Part shown: piece after piece, positions 1 through 12,018 of the stretch
Position numbering within the stretch: position 1 is the stretch's first letter
Layout of the letters: each line of letters begins with the position of its first letter
Origin: Membranipora membranacea
Taxonomy: Eukaryota > Bryozoa > Gymnolaemata > Cheilostomatida > Membraniporidae
Direction of reading: 5' to 3'
Assembly: GCA_914767715.1 (NCBI GenBank)
Contig: OU612069.1
Coordinates: 682,001-746,000, forward strand
Length of the DNA stretch: 64,000 bases
Translations under genes and position numbers: made by a program
The notes under the pieces: generated by a model
Seen by the model: only the letters and a program-made list of their open reading frames with translations
Databases searched by the model: none
Told to the model about the DNA's origin: nothing

Positions 1-141
1 TTCCATTGTTTGATTAGGTCATTGTTTCATGACCTATATATTCATGACAAAGTTTGGGATATATTAATTACTATTTTTTCCTTCTTTTTGGAATAAACTG
101 TTTTTTAATTGTTCTGCATATGCTGATCTTTTCATGTTCAG

Positions 142-665
142 GAAGATGATTACAAGCACGAAAGACATTTAAAGAGGGAAAGGCGGAGGAGAAGCAGTAC
201 TAACAGCATTGGTTTCCGGCACACTCAAGGTGATACAAGGTTCACCTTAGCCTTCATGAGAAGTTTTCAATAGTAACTCCTACTCAGATAATCACAGTCG
301 ATCAAAAACATGTAGCGTTGGGAGCACTGGGATGTTGTAAATCTTAGTTGAATGGCAATAGCAAAAAGATTTTGGGGTCCCGTTTTCGGGTTTTCAGATG
401 AAATTGAGGTTTACCAGATGCCGTCCTTCTACTTACAGGCGTACATGAGGATGAGTCAGTCTACGAGGATATAAGCCTCGAGACTGACTCAGACGAGTTA
501 AAGAGGAGCGTAACGAGGGTTAGGACGGTTAGACCGCGCCTCAACTCGGGAGAAGTGAGATTACCTCCTCCTTCTCACCCTCCTCCTCCCGCCGCTCTCA
601 ACCCTGTCGTTAAACCTGGGAAGAAGAGGAAGAGACGCAAATCAAACAAAGTGGCCCCCGCCTAA
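142..665 (+). CDS. 3' end of an unidentified gene (last two exons)
   Basis: Two exons join in phase. The first (142-229) follows a TTCAG acceptor and ends at AAG|GTGATA. The second (439-665) follows ACTTACAG and ends in TAA at 663-665. The joined tail is about 104 residues. It starts with a strongly basic stretch (KRERRRRSS), continues with an acidic segment (DESVYEDISLETDSDE), a proline-rich run (LPPPSHPPPP) and a lysine/arginine-rich C-terminus (KKRKRRKSNKVAPA). This composition suits a disordered tail, perhaps nuclear or the cytoplasmic tail of a membrane protein. I do not recognise the family. The 5' part lies outside the window. Clean splice sites and codon phase argue that it is a real gene. 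Confidence 0.6.
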
Positions 666-3600
666 AGTAAGTGTAAATGGCATAGCTTTTCCTCACTGCT
701 TAATCTTACAGCCAGCTTTTCTCTACATGCATGGATACATTAACTGCTGATAGAAGCAGGATGGGTGGGACATTGTCACCCTCTCTGTAAAAAGTAACAT
801 ATTAAACATTTTCATCGGTTATCCGCTATTTGATTGGTGACATTTATAAAGAGAATCCAGTACAATCTTTTCCACATACGGGGCATGAGTAGAAACAGAC
901 TTAGGCTCTTCCTAAAAAAAATCTAACCGCATTAATCCGTGTTGGGGGGGGGGGGGGGTTAAACATTTGGTTCAAATGCAGCCAAATTTGATCCTCTAAC
1001 TTCCGAAATGTTTCAAAAAAATTTTTTTTTTCAAATTCTGAAAGCATTAAATTACTCTGTATGATTTAAATTTTGTTCACAACCTTGGCACACTATTAAT
1101 GGACATAAGATCAGTTATTTTGTTACTTTATGTCATGAGATTGTGAGTAGATCAACCTGAAATACCACATTCCCTAGAGTGTTCTCCGGCTTCTAGTTTC
1201 AGCGAATGGATTTTAGTATTGAGTCTTACTGGATTTGGTTGACCTGAATTCAGCTTTAGTTCATAACCAATAAAACTCTTGATCCTTCCCTTAAGGTGTA
1301 TATGTTAACTCAGGTTAAGCTTAGCTAGTTGGGGGAGGTTGAAAGTTAGGTAGCTTCTTATTTTGGCTAATGTTTAGAGATTATATAAATGTGAAGTAAA
1401 AGAGTCAGTGATGATTAGCTATTTTTGTTTCAGCTATTCCAAGTGTTAGAAAATTGGCAAACATTTTCGCCTGCATCCACTTCACTCATCTAGGGTAGTA
1501 ACACATACATGCTTGCTAACCTCCTCCCTACTAGCACATCTCTCAGTCTCCTCATAGTGATTGGTATTGTCTTTATTACCAGGTACACTCTGGAACATAA
1601 CACGTCAAACAAGCATAGATTCCTGAATTTTATCTACTAGTCACCAGCCATATTATTATGCGAGCTTGCCGTCAACTGATCCATCAACCTCCATGGAAAA
1701 ATCTGAGCTATTTCTGCATAACATCAGTCTAATGTCGGTATGACTGTAATGCAGATAATTCTCAGATCGCAACTTAAAGTCACCCTTGAAGTCATGCTAT
1801 CCTTCCATATCGCCTCTACTATCCATCTGTACAGAGTTTATATTGTCGGTATGATAATCATGACACCTTCACCTCAAACCCACCCTCTGCATTCAATGTA
1901 CTGTGTTATACTATATCCTCTGCTATTACTAAAAATTAGCAGATCCACACTCTATCATCATTTGTATCCTGGCTTTATCCATAAACTGTGTGAGATACTG
2001 AAGTGACAGCCTATGTCGGTACGGTCATCACTCAGGAGATCATACAAAATCTCAATATTCAACTAGTCAGCACCTCGATATTATCATCATTGAGAGCTAG
2101 AATGGTTGCTTTAATTGCAGATAACTATCCTTATGCAAACAAAACTAACAACTCATTGTCTCAAGTATTCAACCGTTCATCTGGTGAATTGTGATACTGT
2201 TATTCTGAGTTTTTGACAATGATGGTCTAATGTCTGTACGACTGTCTTGTACATTTCTCTTGGATATATTTCCCTTTCTTATCGATGATACTTTGGTATA
2301 CATCAACATCTTTTGTAAGTCAAATATTGTTTTCTGTCTGTCAACTGTAAGAAGTGACTACTTTTTGCTCTATCTTCTGGTGTACATTGACCAATTAAAT
2401 GAAAATAAATTGATATCTCCAAACACCTAACATATTGGCATGTTCTTTCAGATATCCTCTCTCTTTTAAAGAGGGAACAGCTTCATATTTCGTCCATGGA
2501 CAACTAATTCTTCTATATTTGATGAGTGAGATATATTAACACTTCCGTTCTGTAATGTGTCTATTATGACCTGTACATAGTAATGTGATGCTAATAATAC
2601 CAATAATGACTTGTCTTTAAAAAAAAACCTCTTATGCACATAAGGGGGTATAGCAGACGCCCGCTGCTTTAATAACAACCGAAAAAAGCCACTGCTGGGT
2701 ATGAGTCAGTTAATGAACCACAACAGTGATACATTAATATAATTGTGCTCTGAGAGTGTGAATACAACCAATATGAGAGATCGATTTGACTTACATAGTG
2801 GAAAGATGATTGGTATAAAAATTGATGGAAGCTGTCACATAAATACCATGGATAGTAATTCTAGATTTGACAATAATATGACTCCCTATATACTTACACC
2901 AGAGACTATAGATATACTTCCACTTGCCATGATAACGTATATAACCGATGCGAACACATTGAAAATTAGGCTCCGCCCCTTTCTGGTGGTAATCGCTTGG
3001 AGGTAAGCGTACCCAGTGCTATGAAATTACTATCAAAAATTGACAAGGTGAATGATTAAGTTGTTTATTTTATAAGTACATTCACACAAAACTCTCAATA
3101 ATATCAACTGGGACAGATGAAATCTAAGATGTGAGTTTTATATATAATATAGGCATCAAGGAAACAAAATACTTGGTGGATGATAAAACCTTTTGGCAAT
3201 GAACTAAACCTAGTTCATTGCTTTTGGTAATGTAGCCCCCATATGTATAGACAATTGAATATTCAATGTGAAAATAGTTAAATGTGAACAAGCACTGATG
3301 TTATATTCTCCAGTTCCGGTGATTGAATTTAATTCATCAGTTAGGCCAGTACAGAAACTTTCTATAGCATAGGTCTGAGAAAAGTATCATCCTCAAAAAG
3401 TCTAAGTTTTCCCGTTTAAAGTCAGCATATTGCTGATTGTTGCCTGAAGATATGTGCTTTGAACTGCTCTAAATCTGTCTATGAAGCCCAAACAAGTTTT
3501 CAAGGCGATTTGTAAAAGAAGCTTTTCATAGCCCCAACCATCCCACAATAACTTTGAGGCAGAGAGGGAGGTCTCCTATCTCTCAATGCAGTAAATTCTT

Positions 3601-4500
3601 TACATTTGTCAGCATTGAATTGTCAGTATGAATCTGCTGACGATGCACTCTACTCTGATGCCATTCTTACTTCAGTTTTGAATGTGTGTGTATGGTTGGT
3701 ACTAGTCACCATGATTAAATTTTTTTATATTAATCTTAGAGCATATATTAACAAACAAAAAGAAGCCCTCTTCCTCTTGTCCTCACACATGAAAACTTTG
3801 TCCATGAAACTCATCACAACAGCTAACCTATGTCAGACCATCATTACATCGCAGTGGGCAACAATGATGGATTATACTGCACGGCCCCCTTACTTTCTTA
3901 CAAAAATACAGGCCTGTATAATATAAATCTCTGGCTAAGAATGCAATAACAAGTTGATAGTGACTTTGTTGCTGTCTGATCTGGTTTTGTCATCAAGATT
4001 GTGGCTATTTTGCCTCAAATAACTCAGGTGAAAAACCTGAAATTTTATTGAGAAACCCATTGCTGTCCAAGGCAGCAGCGCTTACTTTACAACCAGAAGT
4101 GGGCGTGACCGTTAAATAAAGCTGATTGGCTATTCGCATTTTATGCGCAAGTGGAAGGTCTCTATATCTATAGTCTCTGCTTAGACTGAGGCCAAACGAT
4201 ACTATCACATCAAATCATTAATTGATTTGATAATATCATATATACATATAGTGTGGGTCTGTTATAGAACTGAAAGAAAAGTGTTACCTGAATTCTCTGA
4301 TCATGGATACAGCAGATGTTGGAAAACGCAGTTTCAATGAGTTACGCCTATAATAGAGGTAGGATAGAAATATCGGTTTTAGTTACAAAGAGATGAAGAG
4401 CAAAAAATGATACTTATTTTGTAGTCGTAATCGCTGAAAAGAAAGCAGATTCTGATTCAATCCGAATTGTCTCTGCATATAGTATCTCAAGATATTACTA

Positions 4501-5050
4501 CTGGTTTAAGTATGAGCTGACTCTGTATTACTTTTGGAGGGCGGTACATGTAGCGATGAACGTTTGTCTCAGCCAACTAAGCTAGCGTGTTCGCTATGCC
4601 GATTTTGTAGTTGAAGTCGTTGTTCATGTAGTGTGTTTGTGGTTATGACAGCGATTTTTGTATTTGCATATGTCAATGTCTATGTGATGGTCTCAGTGTA
4701 TGGTGGCTCTCTTTGGTCCAGGTTTACTTGTACGCAGAGCCATTCCTGTTTTAATCTCACTTAGGAGTGAGTCTATCAGAGGAGGCTCCTGTTCCTGCAC
4801 TCCTGTAAATCATAGTAAGAGAGATCTGGTTTAAGTATGAGCTGACTCTGTATTACTTTTGGAGGGTGGTACATGTAGCGATGAACATTTGTCTCAGCTA
4901 ACTAGGCTAGCGTGTTCGCTATGCTGATTTTGTAGTTGCTGTCATTGTTTACTCGTACGCAGAGCCATTCCTGTTTTAATCTCACTTAATAGTGAGTCTA
5001 TCAGACAAGGCTCCTGTTCCTGCACTCCTGTAAATCGTAGTAAGAGACAT
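4501..5050 (+). repeat. Imperfect direct duplication, about 0.3 kb units
   Basis: Text starting at 4501 (CTGGTTTAAGTATGAGCTGA) recurs at 4828. Both copies run through a segment with TTTTGGAGGG and GTGTTCGCTATGC and end in TCCTGTAAATC[A/G]TAGTAAGAGA. The first unit is about 328 bp. The second is about 220 bp because roughly 105 bp of its middle are missing. Point differences are few, so the duplication looks fairly recent. No coding potential is seen. Confidence 0.8.
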
Positions 5051-5339
5051 ATGGTGATGGTAGAAATAATCATATCAAGTTATGTTCATCAAAATAGCTT
5101 CAAAGTCATCGGCGGGCATAGAATATGTCCACAAATATTGCAGCCTCACGGACCAAAAGAGTGCAGGCATCAGAAATACCACCGATTTTCTAATTACACC
5201 ACAAATAAATGGATGGCTGTGATCGGTTGACTCAGTGTATCTTCGTACATATGAGTGCACATCCCTCACAATAGCATTTAGTATCAGGTGGTCACAACTC
5301 AAGCTCAAACTTAAGATACCTCCATAGATAGGCACATAA

Positions 5340-5425
5340 GCGTATCAGGTCATAGAATGTCACAGAATGTCGTAGAAGGCCATAGATGGTCATAGAATTT
5401 CATAGAAGGTCATAGAAGGCTGCTA
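5340..5425 (+). repeat. Short tandem repeat, GTCATAGAA-type unit
   Basis: Variants of a 9-10 bp unit (GTCATAGAATG, GTCATAGAAGG) repeat about eight times just beyond the 3' end of the formin relic. Confidence 0.75.
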
Positions 5426-5491
5426 AATAGTTGGAGAACCTGCAGTTCACTAATCCTCACTCCACCTACAGCTCACTAAGATGCCCCTGTC

Positions 5492-7144
5492 TTACTTACT
5501 TGCTAGTGAGTTTTTGGGGGCCGATGATCCTCCTGTAGATTTACGTCTGACTAAGTCAGCCTCTTGCTGAAGTTTTCTCTTAGCCACTCTCTCTTCTTGT
5601 ATCTTCCTCTGCTGTTTATTCTAAAACAAAGGAACGATATCAACCAATTAGAACACAGAACTTTAAGTATTATCCTATTAAAACCAAATAACCATCATTG
5701 CCGAATCAGATCTAAGATTCATTAATATCATTCGGAACTGAAAAATGCTTTCACAAAATTAATACTAGATTAACATAGATTCATTTCAAATGTGCCTGAT
5801 CCATATTTTTTTTGATAGCTAGCTGAACGAAGGGTACATAGAAACCTAATAGCTATAAGTGCATAGTTGAAACAAAGTATCAATAAAATGTCTCACCTTT
5901 TTACATTGTATAACTTTGTCCAGGAATGATTTGATATTTTGGAAGAACTCGTCCACGCTGAATTTTCTTGATTCTTCACAAAAGAACACTGCCATCTTCA
6001 TAGAGTCAGCCTGTAACATCATTTACATGAGATGTAATGGATTGGATTTGAATAGCATGATCGGACATTTGTAGATATTTAAACCATTCACCCAAATATA
6101 TCAGAGTTGGATTTGAATTGTGATGTAGATTGAGTTTACCTCAAATTGCCTGCATTTGAATTTTGACTCGTCTTGATCAGTTGTACTAGTAGGACAGGAG
6201 CGGCTCAGAATCTTGGCATTTAGGATCAAACTCGATCAAGATCAAACTGGATCTACTTATACATGAAAACCTCAATAAAACATGATAATAATAATAATAG
6301 ATCGCTGTCTGTGGAAACAATTTGTCTCAGGAGGTATCAAAACTAAATCTCACCTTGACCTTGGCGATAGTAGATTGTAGCTTTTGTATTTTTACATTCA
6401 CACTATCTATATAATCCCAATATTGACCTTTAACCTCATCGTCTGCCTTGCTAATTTTCTCATCTTTAGCGTCCACATTATTCTTAATAAATGGTTAATG
6501 TCTCCCTCCTGCTGATCCAGAGTTGTTCTGAGAAAATAAGAGTTTTGAGGATTTCGTGAAAGTCCATGTACAGCAAAATTTGTATGAGCATCAAACAAAA
6601 TGTCGAATTCCAAATAGCTATAATTCAAATCAAACACCTTATTGCATAAAAACCGGATTTATAACTCAAATATTTTTCATTGACCTTACTTACATCAAAT
6701 TAACATTGTTGTCATCATTAAATAGCGTACAAATTGATATATTGATAATTTTTATCAGCACCACAATATCTGACAAATAAAACCTAGCCAGCGACAGTTT
6801 ATGCAACTACATATCGCCAAGCTCACTGGTGGTAGCAACCAACTTTCTGTTTAACTGACAGAAGAATGCCATACCCTGCTTACAGTGTCTAAAAGTCAGC
6901 ACCATTTATGAATACATAGCCCTGATCCTCATAGCGGGTTTATACAGAGGCCCCTCACTTACCTTGATATAGTACCAAGTACAGGACTAAGGCTCTGTAC
7001 AAAGTCAAGGACATGCTCGTCTTGTTTGATTATCTCTTCCACAGTGAAGTGTAGAAGAGTTACCCGGCCTTTGTTAGTCCTAGTATCCATCAGCTTTGTC
7101 GGTGAAGATATCTTAAATGCCTAAGCATTCCCTGCATATTTACC
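5492..7144 (-). pseudogene. Formin FH2-domain C-terminal part, probably decayed
   Basis: Four minus-strand exons in coherent phase encode the back half of a formin homology 2 domain, which nucleates and caps actin filaments. The exons are 6963-7144 (or 6963-7120), 6354-6527, 5897-6010 and 5492-5620. Recognisable FH2 text is AFKISS...KLMDTRTNKGRVTLLHF (post-lasso/knob region), then a coiled-coil stretch, then MAVFFCEESRKFSVDEFFQ and SFLDKV. A basic tail rich in K/R/Q/E follows, ending in TAA. Two lesions are visible. A TAG falls where FH2 domains read GNA-x-xFKIS (about 7121-7123), unless the acceptor is the internal TTAG. A one-base loss near 6482 breaks the coiled-coil frame. The N-terminal FH2 half was not found upstream on this strand, so this is a truncated or decayed copy, or a gene with distant exons and two assembly errors. 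Confidence 0.75.
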
Positions 7145-7350
7145 CTGTAAAGAACGTGAACTTGTTAAATTAATGTTTTTCTCTCATTCTATCAAATGTT
7201 TTGTCCACTATAATCTCAAATTTAGTAATAATATATTGTGGTCTAAATAGCCAGTGTAAGTTTTGACAGCGAGTTGAGGTATCATATCTTCAAAGCGGAT
7301 GACAGACCTGATATGTTGAAATAATCTTTCTGTCGATCCGGCTTTCTAGC

Positions 7351-7504
7351 CAATGTGTCGGCTCTGATTGGTGGGGGGGGGGGGGGGGGGGGGGGAGAAT
7401 GAGAGCCAATGCCAAGTCATATAGTACTTCCAGGAAACTACCTTCGGCCTTGACCTGGCATTGGCTCTTCTTTTCCCAACCCACCAATCAGAGGCAACAC
7501 ATTG
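7351..7504. repeat. Foldback MITE with a 23-G run
   Basis: CAATGTGTCGGCTCTGATTG at the left edge is mirrored by CAATCAGAGGCAACACATTG at the right edge. The inner arms (AGAGCCAATGCCA and TGGCATTGGCTCT) also pair. The left arm carries an uninterrupted run of 23 G (7373-7395). The right arm has only CCCAACCC at that place, so the G-run expanded after insertion. This is probably a non-autonomous foldback or MITE. Confidence 0.75.
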
Positions 7505-7698
7505 ACTAGGGTTTCAAGATTTGATGATGTTGGTTAAAAATATTGCCAGTTTCAATCACTCATCACATTCTGAAGAATGGCTGGCGTAATATTGGGTGCC
7601 TTAAGGGCAAGGCCGCAATGTATGAGCCTATTTGCTCTCAGTGTGTGAACAGATTAGAGCACACCTTGGGATCCAACAAGTCCTAGTAGTCAGTCGAC

Positions 7699-7790
7699 TG
7701 CAGTAGGATTCGAACCCACTACCTTCAACATTTGCATACTGAATACTGGTGATCTAACAACCCTCTTAGTAAAACATGAGCCACCTGCAG
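7699..7790 (-). repeat. tRNA-like sequence (SINE head)
   Basis: On the minus strand a box-A-like GGTGGCTCATG is followed about 60 bases later by a well-paired T-arm with loop TTCGAAT and a stem closing GTGGG to CCTAC. The remaining tRNA arms do not fold well and a long insert sits between them. CTGCAG occurs at both ends. This fits a tRNA-derived SINE or a decayed tRNA gene rather than a working tRNA. Confidence 0.5.
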
Positions 7791-8270
7791 CTAAAGTGCT
7801 CACATATATCTGCTGCCCAGCTTAAGTTCTTAAATGCAACTCACAGTATTCAAGAAGTTTCCTAGCCTGAGTACCAGATTAGTGGCTATCTCTACTTCTA
7901 TCTCTTAAACTCAGTCTGTACTATCATAGTCTCGAGTAGTAGCTTAAAATCTGCAAATAACAAAGAAGAGGATAACAGGACATTTGTTAACAGCCCACAC
8001 ATCTAATCTGCAATTATAGGGCATGAGGCTACATTAACTTTGGCAGTGTGTAGGTCATATTCTTACACTACAAGATGGTTTCTGTAAGTTTGTCTAACCT
8101 GATAGTGTGATTGGTTCTTTGTATATTTTTTCTATGTTCCGGAGTTTTGTAGTGTTGGGTTGACAAGGTCAACTGTGCCTAAGGGCCAGTGGTTATGTAT
8201 TGTATGTACATCAGAACAGTGATAAATTGATAATAAAATATTCAACTTTTTCTTTTACTCTTTTGTTTAG

Positions 8271-8540
8271 ATGGATTCACTTAAATACAAACCTATCATA
8301 TATTTGTCCAAGAAGTTTTCTATGACCATCACCTCAGTGCAGTATCGGCTTGTGAGAGGGGAGATAGTGGACGGGTTGATTGAGGGTCAGTATCCCCATC
8401 TTCATCAGTGGTTCGAGGCTAAAGTTAGGAAAACACTGCCATACAAGATCCGAAGAACTGGTGAGTCTAAAAAAATATTAAGAAAATGGATGAAAACTGG
8501 CCTCATTGACAATGTATATGTTAAGCCCAACTCAGCGTGA
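8271..8540 (+). CDS. Unidentified 89-codon terminal exon or small gene
   Basis: The frame begins immediately after a strong acceptor (polypyrimidine, TTTGTTTAG). It runs MDSLKYKPIIYLSKKF...RTGESKKILRKWMKTGLIDNVYV and stops at TGA 8538-8540. The codons look protein-like: the C-terminal third is basic, and hydrophobic residues are evenly spaced, with no low complexity. No motif was recognised. Either the ATG is the true start after a non-coding exon, or this is the last exon of a longer gene whose earlier exons I could not find. A TA-flanked MITE begins 8 bases after the stop. If the formin relic once extended upstream, this exon would lie antisense inside it. Confidence 0.4.
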   Translation: MDSLKYKPIIYLSKKFSMTITSVQYRLVRGEIVDGLIEGQYPHLHQWFEAKVRKTLPYKIRRTGESKKILRKWMKTGLIDNVYVKPNSA

Positions 8541-8548
8541 AATATATA

Positions 8549-8718
8549 CAGTGTAAGCTGTTTAATTCAAACTTTATAATTTAAATTTCCTGTTAATTCA
8601 TACAAGGAAGATTGGTCCCTTCAGCAAGATCTCAATGCATTCTAATGGCACTTAATTCAAACTCTGCTTTATTAGAACTGATTTTTGTGGTCCCCATAGG
8701 TTTGAATTAAGTGAACTG
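8549..8718. mobile_element. 170-bp MITE with TA target duplication
   Basis: The left end reads TA-CAGTGTAAGCTGTTTAATTC and the right end GAATTAAGTGAACTG-TA, giving imperfect terminal inverted repeats (CAGT..., TTAATTCAAAC) flanked by TA. This pattern is typical of Tc1/mariner/pogo-mobilised MITEs. There is no coding capacity. Confidence 0.7.
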
Positions 8719-9036
8719 TATGTAGTATAAATAATGCAGTATTGGTCTTCACATTGCAGTAACAATTGTGCAGGCTTAAGATTACCCATTCCAAAATAAT
8801 GAGGGTCATCCAAATTTTAGTCTACATTTGTGTAAAAGAGATTTTTTTTTCTAGGAAAGCTACGTATACGGGCATACCTGTCAAGTATCCCGATTTGGTC
8901 GGGACCATAGATTTAAAAAACAGTATAGATAGGACATTGTGTGCTCCTGTCTATCCAATAATATGATAGCTACTTTAGCCTCAGATCTAGGAATTTTAGC
9001 AATCTAGACCATAAGGCTGGGTGTCACATGACTGTT

Positions 9037-9102
9037 AGTAAAACGACCTTCCAGCCAATCATGTTCTTACAACATTATGATTGGCTCAGAAGTTGTTTTA
9101 CT
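9037..9102. repeat. Short inverted-repeat element
   Basis: Arms of 26 bp (left AGTAAAACGACC...AGCCAATCAT, right ATGATTGGCT...GTTTTACT) pair with about six mismatches around a 14-bp loop. It is a small hairpin or MITE remnant. Confidence 0.6.
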
Positions 9103-9296
9103 CAGTATAGCCTTCTCTCATTGGACACTTTCTGATAAGGTTACATCATTAAAGGTAAAGTTGAGTAAAGTGATGGACATGTCTTATTAATTGTTGCACT
9201 ACTACATGTACTTTCCTTCAGTAAATACTTTCTACATACATTCTTTTCATCCATACAAAACTAGAACTGCCTCTACTTTGTGTCAAGTGTAAACAG

Positions 9297-10139
9297 GGTC
9301 CCAATGATGAAAGAAGAATTCACTGGTAAGTTGTAACTGCTGAAGTTCTACTTATTCAATACTAGCTTATTGATAACAACCTAAATTGTAAATATGAATA
9401 TGTTCTTGGCTGATTGATGTTATGAATTAAGTTCTCAACAGACCAACAAGTATCATGTTCTGCTATTAGAGATTCATGAAGTTAAGAACAATAACTGTCC
9501 TATTATTGGTCTGTACACACTCATTGAGTGTGGCAGATCATCATGCTAGAGCAAAGGAGAGAACTAGTCAGGTCAGGTTCTTCAAATTAACAAGAGAATA
9601 GCCATTGCCGTAGTCATATGACAAGATGCATCTTATGATTATTTCAGGTTCATTTGCCCTACCTAGATGAGGTGGCTGGTAATATGTGCCACAGATTCCC
9701 AGAAAAAAAACGTTGGCATTGAAGGGACAGCCACAATTTGGCCCAGTGGGTATGAGGATAATGATAGCTATAAACAGGCGCAGTCGGAGGTTGGTATAAA
9801 TAACTATTTGAGATATGAATGTCTTAAAGCCAAATGTTAATCCAACAATAATGCCTTGGATATCTAAGATGTGTGTTGCTGCTCAAACATCAAGGTCCTA
9901 CTGTATTGTAAGAATCGCCACATTTAGCTTGTTAGGTGTATTTTGGTGAACTTATATTTCTCTTCGGGTGTTTTGATATAGAGAGGACAGTGCTTCAATC
10001 AGAGTGGGAGGCGATCATTAGCACAGTGAACGAACTCGTTACCATGGGCCCGAGAGATGGAACGAACATATATAATGATAGCCGATATCGCAACATAAAC
10101 AACCTGTGGGAGAGTAGCACTGAGAAACTGTCTGGCTGA
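9297..10139 (+). CDS. Tentative three-exon 3' end of an unidentified gene
   Basis: Exons 9297-9325, 9695-9789 and 9984-10139 can be joined in phase. They give about 92 residues, including GIEGTATIWPSGYEDNDSYK, then EWEAIISTVNELVTMGPRD and a final NINNLWESSTEKLSG before TGA. An AATAAA lies about 20 bases beyond the stop, which supports a terminal exon. The weak point is the second donor (GAG|GTTGGT). No family was recognised. The last exon is the most secure part. Confidence 0.4.
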
Positions 10140-10918
10140 AACTTATCTGGACAATTCCATGCTAATAAACATTTAAGGCCCTGAGAGAGCATTATTTAAT
10201 TTTCAGAGGGCTAAGAAAAAGTTGATCGCCCTTAAAAGCAGAAGAGTTTGCTAAAATATATATTTCCTGTACCATGTTGCACTGAAATAAACAAAGTTAG
10301 TTTTCCTTTGAAATAGTTTGATGTCTTAATTTATCCAAGCCTGATGCATTATCTTTTTGGCCAAGGTACTCCCTGTTATGTCCTCTTGGAAACGGATGAG
10401 GATTATATACCACATGAGGTATTATCAAGAGTTGTCTTCTCATGATATGTGAGAGGACAACTCATCATCAATTTGGTGTTATACATCATAAACTGCTATT
10501 CTTTTCCAGGGAAGGGGAGATGGGTTGCTCTCATGTCAATAAATGCATCGAAACCATTTGTTACATGTCTGCGTGTGCACCGAGAGCCCAACAATGAAAT
10601 AGCTTCTTTCAACTGAAAATCCTGGGGCAGCACTTTTGAATTAATTGTCATATATATGTGAGCTACTGCTTGTTATGACAAGTTAATTATTCAATTACAA
10701 GTACAAGTACTACATAATTTTACAGAAAATTGATTCATCAGGTGACTAAGATATAAGATACAAGTATGTTTGTCAACAAAAATCTATCCAACAAGGTGCG
10801 CTTGAAGATCAGCTTTTAATAAAACCGGACATGAAGGTCACTGATTCACCTATCATCAACTGCACTACTTGTATTCCTGCTATATCAAATAACTAAAACT
10901 ATTAGCATGAAAAAAAGA
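10140..10918. other. Non-coding gap
   Basis: Two AATAAA sites near 10161 and 10285 may belong to the gene to the left. Otherwise I see only AT-rich sequence without supported features. Confidence 0.5.
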
Positions 10919-10990
10919 GCCTGCAGTATGGTTTGAACTTGCAACTCCTTGAACAAAAGACAACAGCGCTAACAGCTCAGCCATCCAGGC
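10919..10990 (-). repeat. 72-nt tRNA-like sequence
   Basis: The length is exactly tRNA-like. The acceptor ends pair at 6 of 7 positions (GCCTGGA with TGCAGGC). A box-A-like TGGCTGAGC and a box-B-like AGTTCAAACC are present. The D and anticodon stems pair poorly and CCA is not encoded, so this is most likely a SINE head or tRNA pseudogene. Confidence 0.45.
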
Positions 10991-11332
10991 CAATATGGTT
11001 AGTGGGCAAAAAGTGCTGACTATAAACCCACTGGCAGTTACGCTATGCGTAACGCGACACTGCGGGTGGCTCAATGACGATACGGGTGGGGACATAATGC
11101 AAAGTTATTGAAGCGCAATGTCCTATCTATACTGTTTTTAAATCTATGGTCGGGACCCTCCCTATTTCAAGACCCTAATCACTCTCACTCCCTATCTCCC
11201 CATAACCTCCCTATTTCAGCCTCAACATACCGGAAAAAACCAGTTTCTGTTTACACAGGTGCTATAGAAACAAGTTAGTTACATCCTGGTCATAAAGTGG
11301 GTACAAAAGTCGTGAAGTGAATAGACTGATGT

Positions 11333-11849
11333 AATAGACAGTTTTCTGAGCTCTAATTTAGGCCTCAGTTCGGAGTTGTCGTCTCTCCAGTTAGGTATTT
11401 TTATCCAACGCCGCATAGGAAAAACGTGCTGAAAAGAGGGTTTTCTTGATAACCGCTTATAATAGGATAAAAATGATTTTTGTTTCAGAATCTGCAGCAT
11501 TGAAAACATATATGGACATAGTTTGGGAAAGCATTTTAGTATTTGGATAGTCAATTAAAGCATTTCCTGCCAGTTTTGGGGACAATTTGGCAGAATTTTT
11601 CATGAGTTTCGTCACTAAAATTAAGATTGATCAACATTCAAGCCTCCCAATGTTTTTGAAACCCTGTCTTACAGGGTTTTCAATGGTGTAGACTCTGAAT
11701 CAAAAATCAGTTTTTCCCTAGCATAAGCGGTTTTCAAGATAACCCTCTTTCAGCAGGTTTTTCCTATGCGGCATGGGTTACAAATTCCAAACTGGAGAGA
11801 GGACAACTCCGAATTGAGACATAAATAAGAGCTCAGAAAACTGTCTATT
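11333..11849. mobile_element. 517-bp element with about 170-bp terminal inverted repeats
   Basis: AATAGACAGTTTTCTGAGCTC at the left is mirrored exactly by the right end. Complementarity continues inward through GAGTTGTC, the CCGCATAGGAAAAAC block and the AACCGCTTAT block to about 11508 and 11677. A unique core of about 170 bp separates the arms. No target duplication is obvious. It is a foldback or long-TIR MITE; open frames on it are artefacts of the arms. Confidence 0.75.
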
Positions 11850-12018
11850 GGCAAACAACTGATAGGGAAACAATACAGAACCAATGTGAGATGACCTCAA
11901 TTCAACACTATCTGACAGTCTATGAAAAATGGATATCCCAAGGAATAATAAGGCACTTGTTGACGACAAAATATTCTACACATGCATGTGACTGACTGGT
12001 CTAGTAAAAAATAAAATT

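Larger units (their letters stand above)
666..5491. other. Intergenic stretch without a supported gene
   Basis: Open frames here are short (under 110 codons), lack recognisable domains and have no convincing splice partners. The stretch holds a 15-G run (944-958), four loose copies of a TGTCGGTA-type motif between 1735 and 2240, a large imperfect direct duplication (4501-5050) and a short tandem repeat (5340-5425), listed separately. Confidence 0.6.

Noticed and set aside
3606-3926. 106-codon frame at 3.6 kb
   Set aside because: No recognisable motif or exon context; surrounding DNA looks intergenic.
7699-10990. Treating the two tRNA-like stretches as working tRNA genes
   Set aside because: D and anticodon stems pair poorly and there is no usual acceptor/anticodon layout; SINE or relic is likelier.
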